Shown here: positions 1 through 8,060 of the stretch, one piece after another | Layout: every line of letters begins with the position of its first letter | Position numbering within the stretch: position 1 is the stretch's first letter | Origin: Vulcanococcus sp. SFB_649D_100_25 | Lineage (GTDB): Bacteria; Cyanobacteriota; Cyanobacteriia; PCC-6307; Cyanobiaceae | DNA length: 28,498 nt | Direction: 5' to 3' | NCBI GenBank assembly: GCA_030833825.1 | Contig: JAURGL010000004.1 | Span: 1 to 28,498, forward strand | Position numbers and translations under genes: made by a program | Notes under the pieces: generated by a model | The model's database searches: none | What the model was told of the DNA's origin: nothing | The model's input: only the letters and a program-made list of their open reading frames with translations

Positions 1-18
1 TAGCGAGAGCGCTGGGTC

Positions 19-468
19 TCAGGCTGCGCCCTGCTGCAGCCGTTCGATCGCGCTGATCAGCTCGGGTGGTAATCGGCGCAGCAGCTTGCGCTGGCCTGCT
101 CCGGCGGAGAGGTCCACGAGCACCAACTCCACGCGCGCTTCGGCGGCCACGCTGCCATCGGCCTTCACAAATTGGCTGCGCCAGGGCAGCTTCACGCCGC
201 TGCGCGGCAGCACCCAGCTGTGCACGCTCACCTGTTCGCCGTGGAGCAGGGCCTGGCGGTAATCGATCGTGAGGTTCACCACGGGCAGCTCCAGCCCCTG
301 GCCGGAGAGGTCGGCATAGGCCAGGCCCGCCGCGCTCAGCGCCTCCACCCGGGCTTCCTCCAGCCAGCTCAAATAAGCGCCGTGCCACATCACCCCGGCG
401 TGATCGGTGTGCTGGGGCAGCACGCGCCTCTGCAGGCGCCAAGGCTGTTGCTGTTGTTGCTCCGTCAC
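19..468 (-). CDS. Hotdog-fold acyl-CoA thioesterase (4HBT/YbgC-like)
   Basis: A 149-residue protein of the 4-hydroxybenzoyl-CoA thioesterase superfamily, expected to hydrolyse an acyl-CoA thioester in the cytoplasm. The family signature is visible near the N-terminus: an aspartate in QHTDHAGVMWHGAYL followed by the helix SWLEEARVEAL. The length fits a single hotdog domain. The reading frame is open further upstream, but homology starts just after a GTG at 466-468, so that start is preferred; a longer version would run through the start of the divergent stress-protein gene. The acyl substrate cannot be read from the sequence. It is less like MenI, the phylloquinone-pathway thioesterase, whose motif has DTDAAGVVYF, so I do not assign that name. 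Confidence 0.8.
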   Translation of the reverse strand: MTEQQQQQPWRLQRRVLPQHTDHAGVMWHGAYLSWLEEARVEALSAAGLAYADLSGQGLELPVVNLTIDYRQALLHGEQVSVHSWVLPRSGVKLPWRSQFVKADGSVAAEARVELVLVDLSAGAGQRKLLRRLPPELISAIERLQQGAA

Positions 469-535
469 GGTGTTACTCGCGGTTGGTCCGCCACAGCAGA
501 TCAGCCATAGGCTGCCCCAGCGCGTTGCAACGGCT

Positions 536-1384
536 GTGTTCCGCAACCTTCTGATCGCCGATTCCGGCAAGGGCCACGTTGAGGAGATGGTGCGCATGCT
601 GCGCGACATCCCGGCCATGCGGCAGGCCCGCATCAACCTGCTGCATGTGGTGGCTGAGCAGGCCGGTGAAAACTATGCCGAACACTCCCAGAAGGCTGCG
701 GGGATCGTGGCGGAGGCGGTGCAGCGCCTCGGACTCAACCCCGCTGAGGTGAACACGATCATTCGCCAGGGTGACACCAAGCAAACGGTGCTCAAGGTGG
801 CCGATGAGCTCGATGCCGATCTGATCGTGATGGGATCCCGCGGCCTCGGACGTCTGCAGTCGATCCTCAGCAACAGCGCCAGTCAGTACGTCTTTCAGTT
901 GTCCACGCGGCCGATGCTGCTGGTGCGCGACGACCTCTACGTGCGCCACGTGAACCGCGTGATGGTGGCTATCGATGGCACCGGCGTGGGCGATGACGCC
1001 CTGCGTCTGGCCTGTGAACTGGTGCGTGACATCCCCGGTGGCAGCCTCACGGGCATCCACATCAGCCGGCAGGACATCACCCCCTCCCGTGGAGGCATCT
1101 CCCCGGCTGATGAGGTCCTCGACAAGGCGGTCCAGCGGGCCCGCAGCTTCGGTGTTGCGATGAAGCCGATCCACGCCACCGGCGACATCGGACGCGGCTT
1201 CTGCCAGGCCGCTGTTGACCACAAGGCGGATCTTGTGGTGATCGCCTCTCAGGATCGTCGTCCCCTTGTGGCTCGCGGCCTGGTGGACATTGATCGTCTG
1301 CTGGGTTCTTCAGTCAGTGATTACATCCGCGTCCACGCCCCCGCCCCCGTCCTGCTGGTGCGCGAGCCTGAGGGGCGCGGCTGA
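536..1384 (+). CDS. Tandem-domain universal stress protein (UspA family)
   Basis: A 282-residue protein with two consecutive UspA-type domains. The first begins FRNLLIADSGKGH and ends in the nucleotide-binding signature MGSRGLGRLQS followed by TRPMLLVR. The second begins VNRVMVAIDGTG and ends with a degenerate loop (IASQDRRP) and PAPVLLVR. USP domains bind ATP or related ligands and modulate stress survival; the partner is unknown. A GTG at 536 gives a start exactly at the first beta strand; longer versions would overlap the divergent thioesterase gene. The two start codons are only 67 bp apart, so they probably share a divergent promoter region. A terminator follows at 1413. Confidence 0.88.
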   Translation: MFRNLLIADSGKGHVEEMVRMLRDIPAMRQARINLLHVVAEQAGENYAEHSQKAAGIVAEAVQRLGLNPAEVNTIIRQGDTKQTVLKVADELDADLIVMGSRGLGRLQSILSNSASQYVFQLSTRPMLLVRDDLYVRHVNRVMVAIDGTGVGDDALRLACELVRDIPGGSLTGIHISRQDITPSRGGISPADEVLDKAVQRARSFGVAMKPIHATGDIGRGFCQAAVDHKADLVVIASQDRRPLVARGLVDIDRLLGSSVSDYIRVHAPAPVLLVREPEGRG

Positions 1385-1412
1385 GGTCTAGTCCCCAGGT
1401 TTTGGCCAAAAC

Positions 1413-1446
1413 AAACCCCCTAAGGCCCGGAGGCTTTAGGGGGTTT
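1413..1446. terminator. Bidirectional rho-independent terminator
   Basis: A 14-bp stem (left arm from 1413, right arm ending 1446, one G-T pair) encloses a six-base loop CCGGAG. The arms begin AAACCCCC and end GGGGGTTT, so both strands carry a T-rich tail after the stem. It lies between the convergent stress-protein gene and psbM and can serve both. Confidence 0.85.
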
Positions 1447-1461
1447 CTTGTTTGGAATCGG

Positions 1462-1502
1462 CTGCGGGACCTGGAGAGTCAGGAAAGACCTAGGTCCCGC
1501 AG
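1462..1502. repeat. Inverted repeat downstream of psbM
   Basis: CTGCGGGACCT at 1462-1472 is matched perfectly by AGGTCCCGCAG at 1492-1502, an 11-bp stem with a 19-base loop. It begins 7 bases after the psbM stop on the minus strand and precedes the shared terminator. There is no T-run on its exit side, so it looks more like a 3'-end stabilising hairpin than a terminator. Confidence 0.6.
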
Positions 1503-1508
1503 AGACCC

Positions 1509-1613
1509 TCAGCCCTGACGGCTGCTGGTCTGGATGTAGAGGACCAGCAGAAACACCGTCGGAACCAGCACGAACATCAGGCTGGCAACGAAGCCGAGAT
1601 CGTTGGTTTCCAT
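1509..1613 (-). CDS. psbM: Photosystem II reaction center protein M
   Basis: A 34-residue single-span thylakoid protein beginning METNDLGFVASLMF and ending YIQTSSRQG, which matches cyanobacterial PsbM almost residue for residue. PsbM sits at the dimer interface of photosystem II and helps stabilise the dimer. One membrane helix runs from about residue 5 to 27. The gene lies 48 bases downstream of the [2Fe-2S] protein gene on the same strand, so co-transcription is likely, and it is followed by an 11-bp inverted repeat and the bidirectional terminator. Confidence 0.97.
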   Translation of the reverse strand: METNDLGFVASLMFVLVPTVFLLVLYIQTSSRQG

Positions 1614-1661
1614 CGCAAAACTCTTGAGCCTGGTGACCGTATCACCGCCGAAGGGGCTTGA

Positions 1662-2123
1662 TCAGGCCTCTTCATCGCTCGTTGCGCTTTCGCTGGAAAC
1701 GCCCGCTTCGTCGGTGTCCGTCTCCGGCGGCAGCTCCGGTTGAGGCCAGCTGGTGGGACCTGCCGGAAGCAGCTCGGACTTTGCCGCGGCAATGCGTTGT
1801 TCAGCGTCCCCAAAGCCCACCTGTGGGCGGGTCAGCACCAGGACGGACTGCTGCACCAGGGTCTGACAGGCCAGCCGCCAGCCCTCAGGGCGGCGACGCA
1901 GTTTCTGCTCTTCAACGGCGGTCCGTCCGCTGAGGCTGCCTGGGCTGCTCTCCCCGACCACATCGACAAAGCAGGTGATGCATTGGCCGCAGCCCCCGCA
2001 ATTGCCGAGCTGCCCCTTCAAGCCGTACAGGGCGATGCCCTCCCGCAGGGCCACTTCCCGGAGGTTTTCACCCGGGTAGCACTCCACGTCGCGCCCTTCG
2101 CGCACAAATCGAATGACGGGCAT
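1662..2123 (-). CDS. [2Fe-2S] ferredoxin-like protein
   Basis: A 153-residue soluble electron carrier. The N-terminal ferredoxin fold has cysteines at residues 42, 45, 48 and 51 (GNCGGCGQCITC) and a fifth at 86 (LACQTLV). C42, C48, C51 and C86 have the x5-x2-x34 spacing of adrenodoxin-type clusters rather than the x4-x2 of plant-type PetF, which leaves C45 as an extra. From about residue 105 the protein is an acidic tail rich in proline, glutamate and serine with no clear fold. Electron donor and acceptor are unknown. Its place between psbM and the divergent psbB suggests a photosynthesis-linked role, but that is inference from neighbours only. Confidence 0.85.
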   Translation of the reverse strand: MPVIRFVREGRDVECYPGENLREVALREGIALYGLKGQLGNCGGCGQCITCFVDVVGESSPGSLSGRTAVEEQKLRRRPEGWRLACQTLVQQSVLVLTRPQVGFGDAEQRIAAAKSELLPAGPTSWPQPELPPETDTDEAGVSSESATSDEEA

Positions 2124-2173
2124 GGGATTCGCTGGATGTCCCCCCCATTGTGAGGGAGAGGATTGCGTTTTGT

Positions 2174-2211
2174 AACCGCCTCGAGGCCTCCGGTGTGCGC
2201 TGGAGGCGGTT
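2174..2211. repeat. Inverted repeat in the psbB/ferredoxin divergent region
   Basis: AACCGCCTC at 2174-2182 pairs perfectly with GAGGCGGTT at 2203-2211 around a 20-base loop. It lies in the 268-bp region between the divergent [2Fe-2S] gene and psbB. No T-run follows, so this may be a leader hairpin or operator rather than a terminator. Confidence 0.5.
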
Positions 2212-2251
2212 TCCTCGTCACGGCACGTTTCAGCTCGGAAAGGATCAAATC

Positions 2252-2267
2252 GTTCGGTCTGCCGAAC
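2252..2267. repeat. Short palindrome upstream of psbB
   Basis: GTTCGG-TCTG-CCGAAC forms a perfect 6-bp stem with a 4-base loop about 125 bases before the psbB start. TACGAT at about 2272 just downstream could act as a -10 element. Operator or leader hairpin are both possible; the sequence alone does not decide. Confidence 0.4.
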
Positions 2268-2391
2268 CCCTTACGATCGCGAGCACGGATCAAGTGTCCG
2301 CTGGCTTTGCTGGCTGAACCTGATCGTGCTGCCATCTGTGGTTCGGTTCGCCGACAGCGGAAGGCTGGTTGTTTCCCCGGACCTGACCCCC

Positions 2392-3951
2392 ATGGGATTG
2401 CCCTGGTATCGGGTGCACACGGTCGTTATTAACGACCCGGGCCGTTTGCTCGCCGTGCACCTCATGCACACTGCCCTGGTTGCCGGCTGGGCCGGCTCCA
2501 TGGCGCTCTATGAGCTGGCCATCTTCGATCCCTCCGACCCGGTGCTCAACCCGATGTGGCGCCAGGGCATGTTTGTGATGCCTTTCATGGCCCGCTTGGG
2601 TGTGACTGGCAGCTGGGGTGGCTGGAGCATCACCGGTGAGACCGGTGTTGACCCTGGCTTCTGGAGCTTCGAAGGTGTGGCAGCTGCCCACATCATTTTC
2701 AGCGGCCTGCTGATGCTGGCCGCCATCTGGCACTGGACTTATTGGGATCTTGAGATCTGGCAGGACCCTCGCACTGGCGAGCCTGCCCTTGACCTGCCCA
2801 AGATCTTCGGCATCCACCTGCTGCTGGCCGGCCTCGGCTGCTTCAGCTTCGGTGCTTTTCACCTCACCGGCGTGTTCGGTCCTGGCATGTGGGTCTCAGA
2901 CCCCTATGGCGTGACCGGCCATCTTGAGGCTGTTCAGCCTGCCTGGGGCCCTGAAGGTTTCAACCCCTTCAACCCTGGTGGCATCGTTGCCCACCACATC
3001 GCAGCTGGCATCGTCGGGATCATTGCCGGCATCTTCCACATCACCACCCGTCCCCCCGAGCGCCTGTACAAGGCCCTCCGGATGGGCAACATCGAAACCG
3101 TTCTGTCCAGCGCCATCGCTGCTGTGTTCTTTGCCGCCTTCGTGGTGGCCGGAACCATGTGGTACGGCGCCGCGGCCACCCCGGTTGAGCTCTTCGGCCC
3201 CACCCGCTACCAGTGGGACCAGGGCTACTTCAAGACCGAGATCAACCGCCGCGTGCAGACCGCGCTCGACAACGGCGCCACGAAGGAACAGGCCTACGCC
3301 CAGATTCCCGAGAAACTCGCCTTCTATGACTACGTCGGTAACAGCCCTGCCAAAGGCGGTCTGTTCCGCGTGGGTCCGATGGTGAATGGTGATGGCCTGC
3401 CCACCGGCTGGCTGGGTCACATCTCCTTCACGGATAAGGAAGGTCGTGACCTGCAGGTGCGTCGTCTGCCCAACTTCTTCGAGAACTTCCCCGTGGTTCT
3501 GGAAGACAGCCAGGGCATCGTCCGCGCTGACATCCCCTTCCGCCGCGCCGAAGCGAAGTACTCCTTCGAGCAAACCGGCGTGACGGCAACCGTCTATGGC
3601 GGTGCCCTGAACGGTCAGACCTTCACGGACCCCGCGGATGTGAAGCGCCTTGCCCGTAAGGCACAGCTGGGTGAAGCGTTCGAATTCGATCGCGAGACCT
3701 ATCACTCCGACGGCACCTTCCGCAGCTCTCCCCGAGGCTGGTTCACCTTCGGCCACGCCTGTTTCGCTCTGCTGTTCTTCTTCGGTCACATCTGGCACGG
3801 TGCTCGCACCCTCTACCGCGATGTGTTCGCCGGTATCGACCCCGATCTCGGAGAACAGGTTGAGTTCGGTCTCTTCCAAAAACTGGGCGACCGTTCCACC
3901 CGTCGTCTGCCGGAGGGCTACGTGCCCCCCGCCGGCACCACCCTCAGCTGA
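2392..3951 (+). CDS. psbB: Photosystem II CP47 chlorophyll apoprotein
   Basis: A 519-residue thylakoid membrane protein, the CP47 inner antenna that binds chlorophyll a and passes excitation to the D1/D2 reaction centre. The start MGLPWYRVHTVVINDPGR is the invariant CP47 N-terminus, so the ATG at 2392 is chosen over upstream options. Six membrane helices with chlorophyll-binding histidines are visible (for example HLMHTAL, HIIFSGLL, GAFHLTG, HHIAAG, HACFALLFFFGHIWHG). The large lumenal loop lies between helices 5 and 6, about residues 265-450. The length is typical of picocyanobacteria. psbT follows after 18 bases as a likely two-gene operon. Confidence 0.98.
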   Translation: MGLPWYRVHTVVINDPGRLLAVHLMHTALVAGWAGSMALYELAIFDPSDPVLNPMWRQGMFVMPFMARLGVTGSWGGWSITGETGVDPGFWSFEGVAAAHIIFSGLLMLAAIWHWTYWDLEIWQDPRTGEPALDLPKIFGIHLLLAGLGCFSFGAFHLTGVFGPGMWVSDPYGVTGHLEAVQPAWGPEGFNPFNPGGIVAHHIAAGIVGIIAGIFHITTRPPERLYKALRMGNIETVLSSAIAAVFFAAFVVAGTMWYGAAATPVELFGPTRYQWDQGYFKTEINRRVQTALDNGATKEQAYAQIPEKLAFYDYVGNSPAKGGLFRVGPMVNGDGLPTGWLGHISFTDKEGRDLQVRRLPNFFENFPVVLEDSQGIVRADIPFRRAEAKYSFEQTGVTATVYGGALNGQTFTDPADVKRLARKAQLGEAFEFDRETYHSDGTFRSSPRGWFTFGHACFALLFFFGHIWHGARTLYRDVFAGIDPDLGEQVEFGLFQKLGDRSTRRLPEGYVPPAGTTLS

Positions 3952-3969
3952 GCGCCACCGAGGTAACCC

Positions 3970-4065
3970 ATGGAAAGCTTCGCTTACATCCTGATCCTCA
4001 CTCTGGCGATCGCAACCCTGTTCTTCGCCATCGCCTTCCGCGATCCCCCGAAGATCGGTAAGTGA
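3970..4065 (+). CDS. psbT: Photosystem II reaction center protein T
   Basis: A 31-residue single-helix photosystem II subunit, beginning MESFAYILILTLAIATLFF and ending FRDPPKIGK, the standard PsbT pattern. PsbT sits at the PSII monomer interface and supports dimer stability and recovery from photoinhibition. It directly follows psbB, an arrangement conserved in cyanobacteria and plastids, and a strong terminator begins 24 bases after its stop. Confidence 0.97.
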   Translation: MESFAYILILTLAIATLFFAIAFRDPPKIGK

Positions 4066-4088
4066 TCACGCTCCGCCAGGAGTGTCTT

Positions 4089-4115
4089 GCCCCCGCAGTT
4101 GCGGGGGCTTTTTTT
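4089..4115 (+). terminator. Rho-independent terminator of psbB-psbT
   Basis: A perfect 8-bp GC stem (GCCCCCGC / GCGGGGGC) with loop AGTT is followed by seven T residues at 4109-4115. It ends the psbB-psbT transcript. Confidence 0.95.
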
Positions 4116-4302
4116 ATGACCACCCAGCGGCTCCTCCAGCTCAATCTCATTTCGATTTGGCCTGGATTTGTCGCCCCTGGGCAGTCTCAAGCGCTCCATT
4201 GGTGTGCCGCGCTTCTGCCGGCAAGACCCATCGCGGCGCAGGGCTTCTCAACTGGGGATGTTCTGTCTAAACTTGAACAACTTTCCCGGCGGAACCCAGG
4301 GC

Positions 4303-4785
4303 ATGCAGTGCCCCTCGTGCCAGCACACCGACAGCCGCGTTCTTGAGTCGCGGTCGGCAGATATCGGTCGCAGTGTGCGCCGTCGCCGTGAATGCTTGAA
4401 CTGTGATTTCCGCTTCACCACCTATGAGCGGGTTGAAACGGTTCCGATCACCGTTGTGAAGCGCAACGGGAACCGTGAGGCTTTCAATCGCTCCAAGCTC
4501 CTGCACGGGCTGCTGCGAGCCTGCGAAAAGACCGGACTTGAGCCAAGCCGGCTCGAAACCGTGGTCGATGAGCTTGAGCTGGAGCTTCAAGGCCGCAGTG
4601 GACGCGAGGTGGCTAGCCGAGAGATCGGTGAGCTGGCCCTGCAACAACTCGCGGGCATGAGTGATGTGGCCTACATCCGCTTTGCCTCGGTTTACAGGCA
4701 GTTTCAGAGCGTTGCCGACTTCGTGGCCACCCTTGATGGCCTCAGTCAGCACCCCAGATCGAAGTCCCTCGCAGCGGTCCTCTAG
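4303..4785 (+). CDS. nrdR: Transcriptional repressor NrdR
   Basis: A 160-residue regulator that represses ribonucleotide reductase genes in response to dATP/ATP. The N-terminal zinc ribbon is complete: C3 and C6 in QCPSCQHTDS, C31 and C34 in ECLNCDF, followed by RFTTYERVE. The ATP-cone domain starts at about residue 47 (PITVVKRNGNREAFNRSKL) and runs to about 140. The length matches the family. The ATG at 4303 begins the zinc ribbon directly, so longer upstream frames are rejected. It stands alone between the psbT terminator and rpsA. Confidence 0.97.
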   Translation: MQCPSCQHTDSRVLESRSADIGRSVRRRRECLNCDFRFTTYERVETVPITVVKRNGNREAFNRSKLLHGLLRACEKTGLEPSRLETVVDELELELQGRSGREVASREIGELALQQLAGMSDVAYIRFASVYRQFQSVADFVATLDGLSQHPRSKSLAAVL

Positions 4786-4903
4786 GGGCTGGGCGTCAGG
4801 GGGCGCTGGAAGCTGACCTCTATAGTTTTGGATTCTTCTGATACTGGTGGCGGCCGGTGTCAGGAATCCCATCGCGCTGCTTCGGGCAGTCCGCCAGCTC
4901 TCC

Positions 4904-5974
4904 ATGACCGTGACCCCTTCCGATCTCAACGCCAGCGAGGCTGATCTCGCTGCAGATCAGGACTTTTCGGTAGATGCCGCCGCTGAGCTCGATCTCGGCA
5001 TTCCGGAAGAGGTGCCCAGCGCCGACGATCCCAGCAGCCGCGCTGTTGCTCGTGATCTCGACGGTGTGGGCTTCACCCTGGATGAGTTCGCGTCGCTACT
5101 GAGCAAGTACGACTACAACTTCAAGCCTGGCGACGTGGTGAAGGGCACCGTGTTCGCCATCGAGCCCAAGGGTTCGATGATCGACATCGGGGCGAAGACC
5201 GCCGCCTTCATGCCCATGCAGGAGGTGTCGATCAACCGGGTTGAGGGCATCGGCGACGTCCTCGAGCCTGGTGAAGAGCGTGAGTTCTTCATCCTCAGCG
5301 AAGAGAACGAAGACGGTCAGCTCACCCTCTCGATCCGCCGCATCGAGTACCAACGTGCCTGGGAGCGGGTGCGTCAGCTGCAGAAGGAAGACGCCACCAT
5401 TTACAGCGAGGTGTTCGCCACCAACCGTGGTGGTGCTCTCGTGCGTGTTGAAGGTCTGCGCGGCTTCATCCCCGGCAGCCACATCAGCACGCGCAAGCCC
5501 AAGGAAGAGCTGGTCGCTGACTTCCTGCCTCTCAAGTTCCTTGAGGTGGATGAAGAGCGGAACCGCCTTGTCCTCAGCCACCGTCGTGCGCTGGTGGAGC
5601 GCAAGATGAATCGTCTGGAAGTGGGCGAAGTGGTCATCGGTACCGTCCGTGGCATCAAGCCCTACGGCGCCTTCATCGACATCGGTGGTGTCAGCGGTCT
5701 GCTGCACATCTCCGAGATCAGCCACGAGCACATTGAGACCCCCCACACGGTCCTCAACGTGAACGATCAGATGAAGGTGATGATCATCGACCTCGATGCC
5801 GAGCGCGGTCGCATCTCCCTGTCCACGAAGGCCCTCGAGCCCGAACCCGGTGACATGCTCACCGATCCCCAGAAGGTGTTCGATAAGGCTGAGGAAATGG
5901 CCGCCCGCTACAAGCAGATGCTGCTGGAGCAAGCCGAGGATGGCGACCCGATGGGTGTCTCCTTCGCTGAGTGA
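4904..5974 (+). CDS. rpsA: 30S ribosomal protein S1 (three S1 domains)
   Basis: A 356-residue RNA-binding ribosomal protein that helps load mRNA on the 30S subunit. Three S1 (OB-fold) repeats are visible: about residues 72-145 (GDVVKGTVFAIEPKGSMIDI), 163-230 (EVFATNRGGALVRVEGLRGF) and 240-310 (GEVVIGTVRGIKPYGAFIDI). Three repeats and a length near 350 are normal for cyanobacterial and plastid S1, unlike the six-domain protein of E. coli. An acidic N-terminal stretch precedes domain 1. The ATG at 4904 is preferred; an in-frame start at 4847 would add an unconserved 19-residue leader. The HAD gene follows after 9 bases. Confidence 0.95.
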   Translation: MTVTPSDLNASEADLAADQDFSVDAAAELDLGIPEEVPSADDPSSRAVARDLDGVGFTLDEFASLLSKYDYNFKPGDVVKGTVFAIEPKGSMIDIGAKTAAFMPMQEVSINRVEGIGDVLEPGEEREFFILSEENEDGQLTLSIRRIEYQRAWERVRQLQKEDATIYSEVFATNRGGALVRVEGLRGFIPGSHISTRKPKEELVADFLPLKFLEVDEERNRLVLSHRRALVERKMNRLEVGEVVIGTVRGIKPYGAFIDIGGVSGLLHISEISHEHIETPHTVLNVNDQMKVMIIDLDAERGRISLSTKALEPEPGDMLTDPQKVFDKAEEMAARYKQMLLEQAEDGDPMGVSFAE

Positions 5975-5983
5975 GTTTTCCCG

Positions 5984-6757
5984 ATGCCTCAGCTACTGCT
6001 GCGTGGCATTGAGCTGGGTGATGTTCAGGCGGTGCTGTTCGACAAGGACGGCACCCTCAGCATCAGCGAGCCGCAACTCCTCACCCTGGCGCAAGCCAGG
6101 GTTTTTCTATGCCTTGAGCAGGTGGAGGCCTCCATCCAACCTGAGCTCAAGCAGTTGTTGGAGCGCGCCTATGGCCTGAAACCCGAGGCGATCTGCCCTG
6201 CCGGGATCACCGCCGTTGCCAGCCGTGACCACAACCTGATCGCCACCGCCACCGCTCTGGTGCAGGTGGGTTTGGGGTGGCCGGAGGCCCTGTCTATCAG
6301 CGAAGAGGTTTTTGCTGAGGCCGATGCGCGCGACGCCCGTCGATCCCAGGGCCCTGATGCCGGGACCAGTGCAACCACCAAGGGGCTTTTGGATTGCCTG
6401 CAGCACCTTCGCGCAGCGGGGGTGCTCTGCGCGGTCATCAGCAATGACGACATGGCCGGCATTGAGCACTTCCTGAGCAGCCATGGCCTGGCCGGTTACT
6501 TCTCGGCCCTCTGGAGTGCTGAACATCGCCCCCGCAAGCCAGACCCCGCGGCTGTGCATGGCCTCTGTGCCCAGCTGGGGGTGGCGGTGGGTCGTTGCGC
6601 CTTGATCGGAGATGCCAACAGTGACCTGCGCATGGCCGTGGCAGCAGGCATCCCCCATCCGTTGGCCCTGGGTTACACCGCTGCATGGAGTTCGCCCCCA
6701 CCTCTGCTGGAGCCACACCCGCTCATCCACGCCTGGAGCGAACTCAAGGTCCGTTAA
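5984..6757 (+). CDS. HAD-superfamily phosphatase
   Basis: A 257-residue haloacid dehalogenase-type hydrolase with all four motifs: FDKDGTL (nucleophile and acid/base aspartates, about residues 20-26), the serine of VISNDD, the lysine in RPRKPDP, and the acidic pair of LIGDANSDLRMA. An inserted helical cap lies between motifs I and II, as in phosphoglycolate phosphatase-like enzymes. The likely reaction is dephosphorylation of a small metabolite, but the substrate is not evident. It starts 9 bases after rpsA and may be co-transcribed with it; metK follows after 45 bases. Confidence 0.88.
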   Translation: MPQLLLRGIELGDVQAVLFDKDGTLSISEPQLLTLAQARVFLCLEQVEASIQPELKQLLERAYGLKPEAICPAGITAVASRDHNLIATATALVQVGLGWPEALSISEEVFAEADARDARRSQGPDAGTSATTKGLLDCLQHLRAAGVLCAVISNDDMAGIEHFLSSHGLAGYFSALWSAEHRPRKPDPAAVHGLCAQLGVAVGRCALIGDANSDLRMAVAAGIPHPLALGYTAAWSSPPPLLEPHPLIHAWSELKVR

Positions 6758-6802
6758 TTGCAGGGCCCTAAGTTGGAAGGCTATTTCGCCTGAATCGAAG
6801 GC

Positions 6803-8050
6803 ATGAGCCGTTACGTCTTCACCTCCGAGTCGGTGACTGAAGGGCATCCCGACAAGATCTGTGATCAGGTGAGCGATGCGGTGCTGGATGCCCTGTTGGC
6901 TCAGGACCCTGCCTCACGTGTGGCTTGCGAAACCGTGGTCAACACCGGGCTCTGCCTGATCACCGGTGAGGTCACCACGACGGCTCGGGTTGATTTCAAC
7001 ACCCTGGTGCGGGGCGTGATCGAGACCATCGGTTACAGCGGTGCCCGCGCCGGCGGTTTCGATGCCAACAGCTGTGCGGTGTTGGTGGCTCTCGATCAGC
7101 AGTCGCCCGACATCGCCCAGGGTGTGGACGAGGCCGATGACCATGCCGGAGACCCTCTGGATCTGGTGGGTGCCGGTGACCAGGGAATCATGTTCGGTTA
7201 CGCCTGCGATGAAACGCCGGAACTGATGCCCCTGCCGATCAGCCTGGCCCACCGCCTGGCACGTCGCCTGGCAGAGGTGCGGCACAACGGCAGCCTCGGT
7301 TACCTGCTCCCCGACGGCAAAACCCAGGTCAGCGTGGTTTACGAGAACGATCAGCCGGTGGCGATCGACACGATCCTGATCTCCACCCAGCACACGTCCG
7401 AAATCGACGGGATCTCGGAAGAGAAAGCCCTGCGGGAGCGGATCTCCGCTGATCTCTGGCAACACGTAGTGGAGCCCGCCACCGCGGATCTGAGCCTGAA
7501 GCCCTCCAAGGACGGCACCCGCTTCCTGGTGAATCCCACCGGCAAGTTTGTGGTGGGGGGACCCCAGGGCGATGCAGGCCTCACCGGCCGCAAGATCATC
7601 GTGGACACCTACGGCGGCTACGCCCGCCACGGCGGCGGTGCCTTCTCCGGCAAGGACCCCACCAAGGTGGATCGCTCAGCCGCCTATGCCGCCCGTTATG
7701 TGGCCAAGGCCCTGGTGGCAGCGGGTCTGGCCCGTAAGGCCGAGGTCCAGTTGAGCTATGCCATCGGTGTGGCCAAGCCCGTCAGCATCCTGGTGGAGAG
7801 CTTTGGCACCGGGGTGATCAGCAACGCTGACCTCACCGCCCTCGTGCAGGAGCATTTCGATCTTCGTCCCGGGGCCATCATCGAGACCTTCGGACTGCGC
7901 CAGCTTCCCCAGCAGCGGGGCGGTCGCTTCTACCAGGACGTGGCTGCCTACGGGCACTTCGGCCGCAGCGACCTGAATCTGCCCTGGGAGAACGTGGACG
8001 CCATGGCCGCCACCCTCAAACAGGCCACCGCCGGTCGCGTCGCCGCCTGA
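6803..8050 (+). CDS. metK: S-adenosylmethionine synthase
   Basis: A 415-residue cytoplasmic enzyme making S-adenosylmethionine from ATP and methionine, which feeds methylation including chlorophyll synthesis. Signatures are clear: FTSESVTEGHPDKICDQ at the N-terminus, GAGDQGIMFGYA, and the glycine-rich loop GGGAFSGKDPTKVDRSAAY near residue 275. Length and ends match the family. The next gene, a kinase, must begin within a few tens of bases of the metK stop, so the two may be translationally linked. Confidence 0.98.
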   Translation: MSRYVFTSESVTEGHPDKICDQVSDAVLDALLAQDPASRVACETVVNTGLCLITGEVTTTARVDFNTLVRGVIETIGYSGARAGGFDANSCAVLVALDQQSPDIAQGVDEADDHAGDPLDLVGAGDQGIMFGYACDETPELMPLPISLAHRLARRLAEVRHNGSLGYLLPDGKTQVSVVYENDQPVAIDTILISTQHTSEIDGISEEKALRERISADLWQHVVEPATADLSLKPSKDGTRFLVNPTGKFVVGGPQGDAGLTGRKIIVDTYGGYARHGGGAFSGKDPTKVDRSAAYAARYVAKALVAAGLARKAEVQLSYAIGVAKPVSILVESFGTGVISNADLTALVQEHFDLRPGAIIETFGLRQLPQQRGGRFYQDVAAYGHFGRSDLNLPWENVDAMAATLKQATAGRVAA

Positions 8051-8060
8051 TCAGCCGCCC

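Noticed and set aside
2896..3879. A 327-residue open frame antisense to psbB
   Set aside because: Low-complexity glycine/valine/glutamate composition typical of the shadow of a GC-rich gene; CP47 on the other strand is unambiguous.
4786..4903. Autoregulatory structure in the rpsA leader
   Set aside because: Only short, weak pairings and a TATAGT without a matching -35 were found in the 118-base leader.
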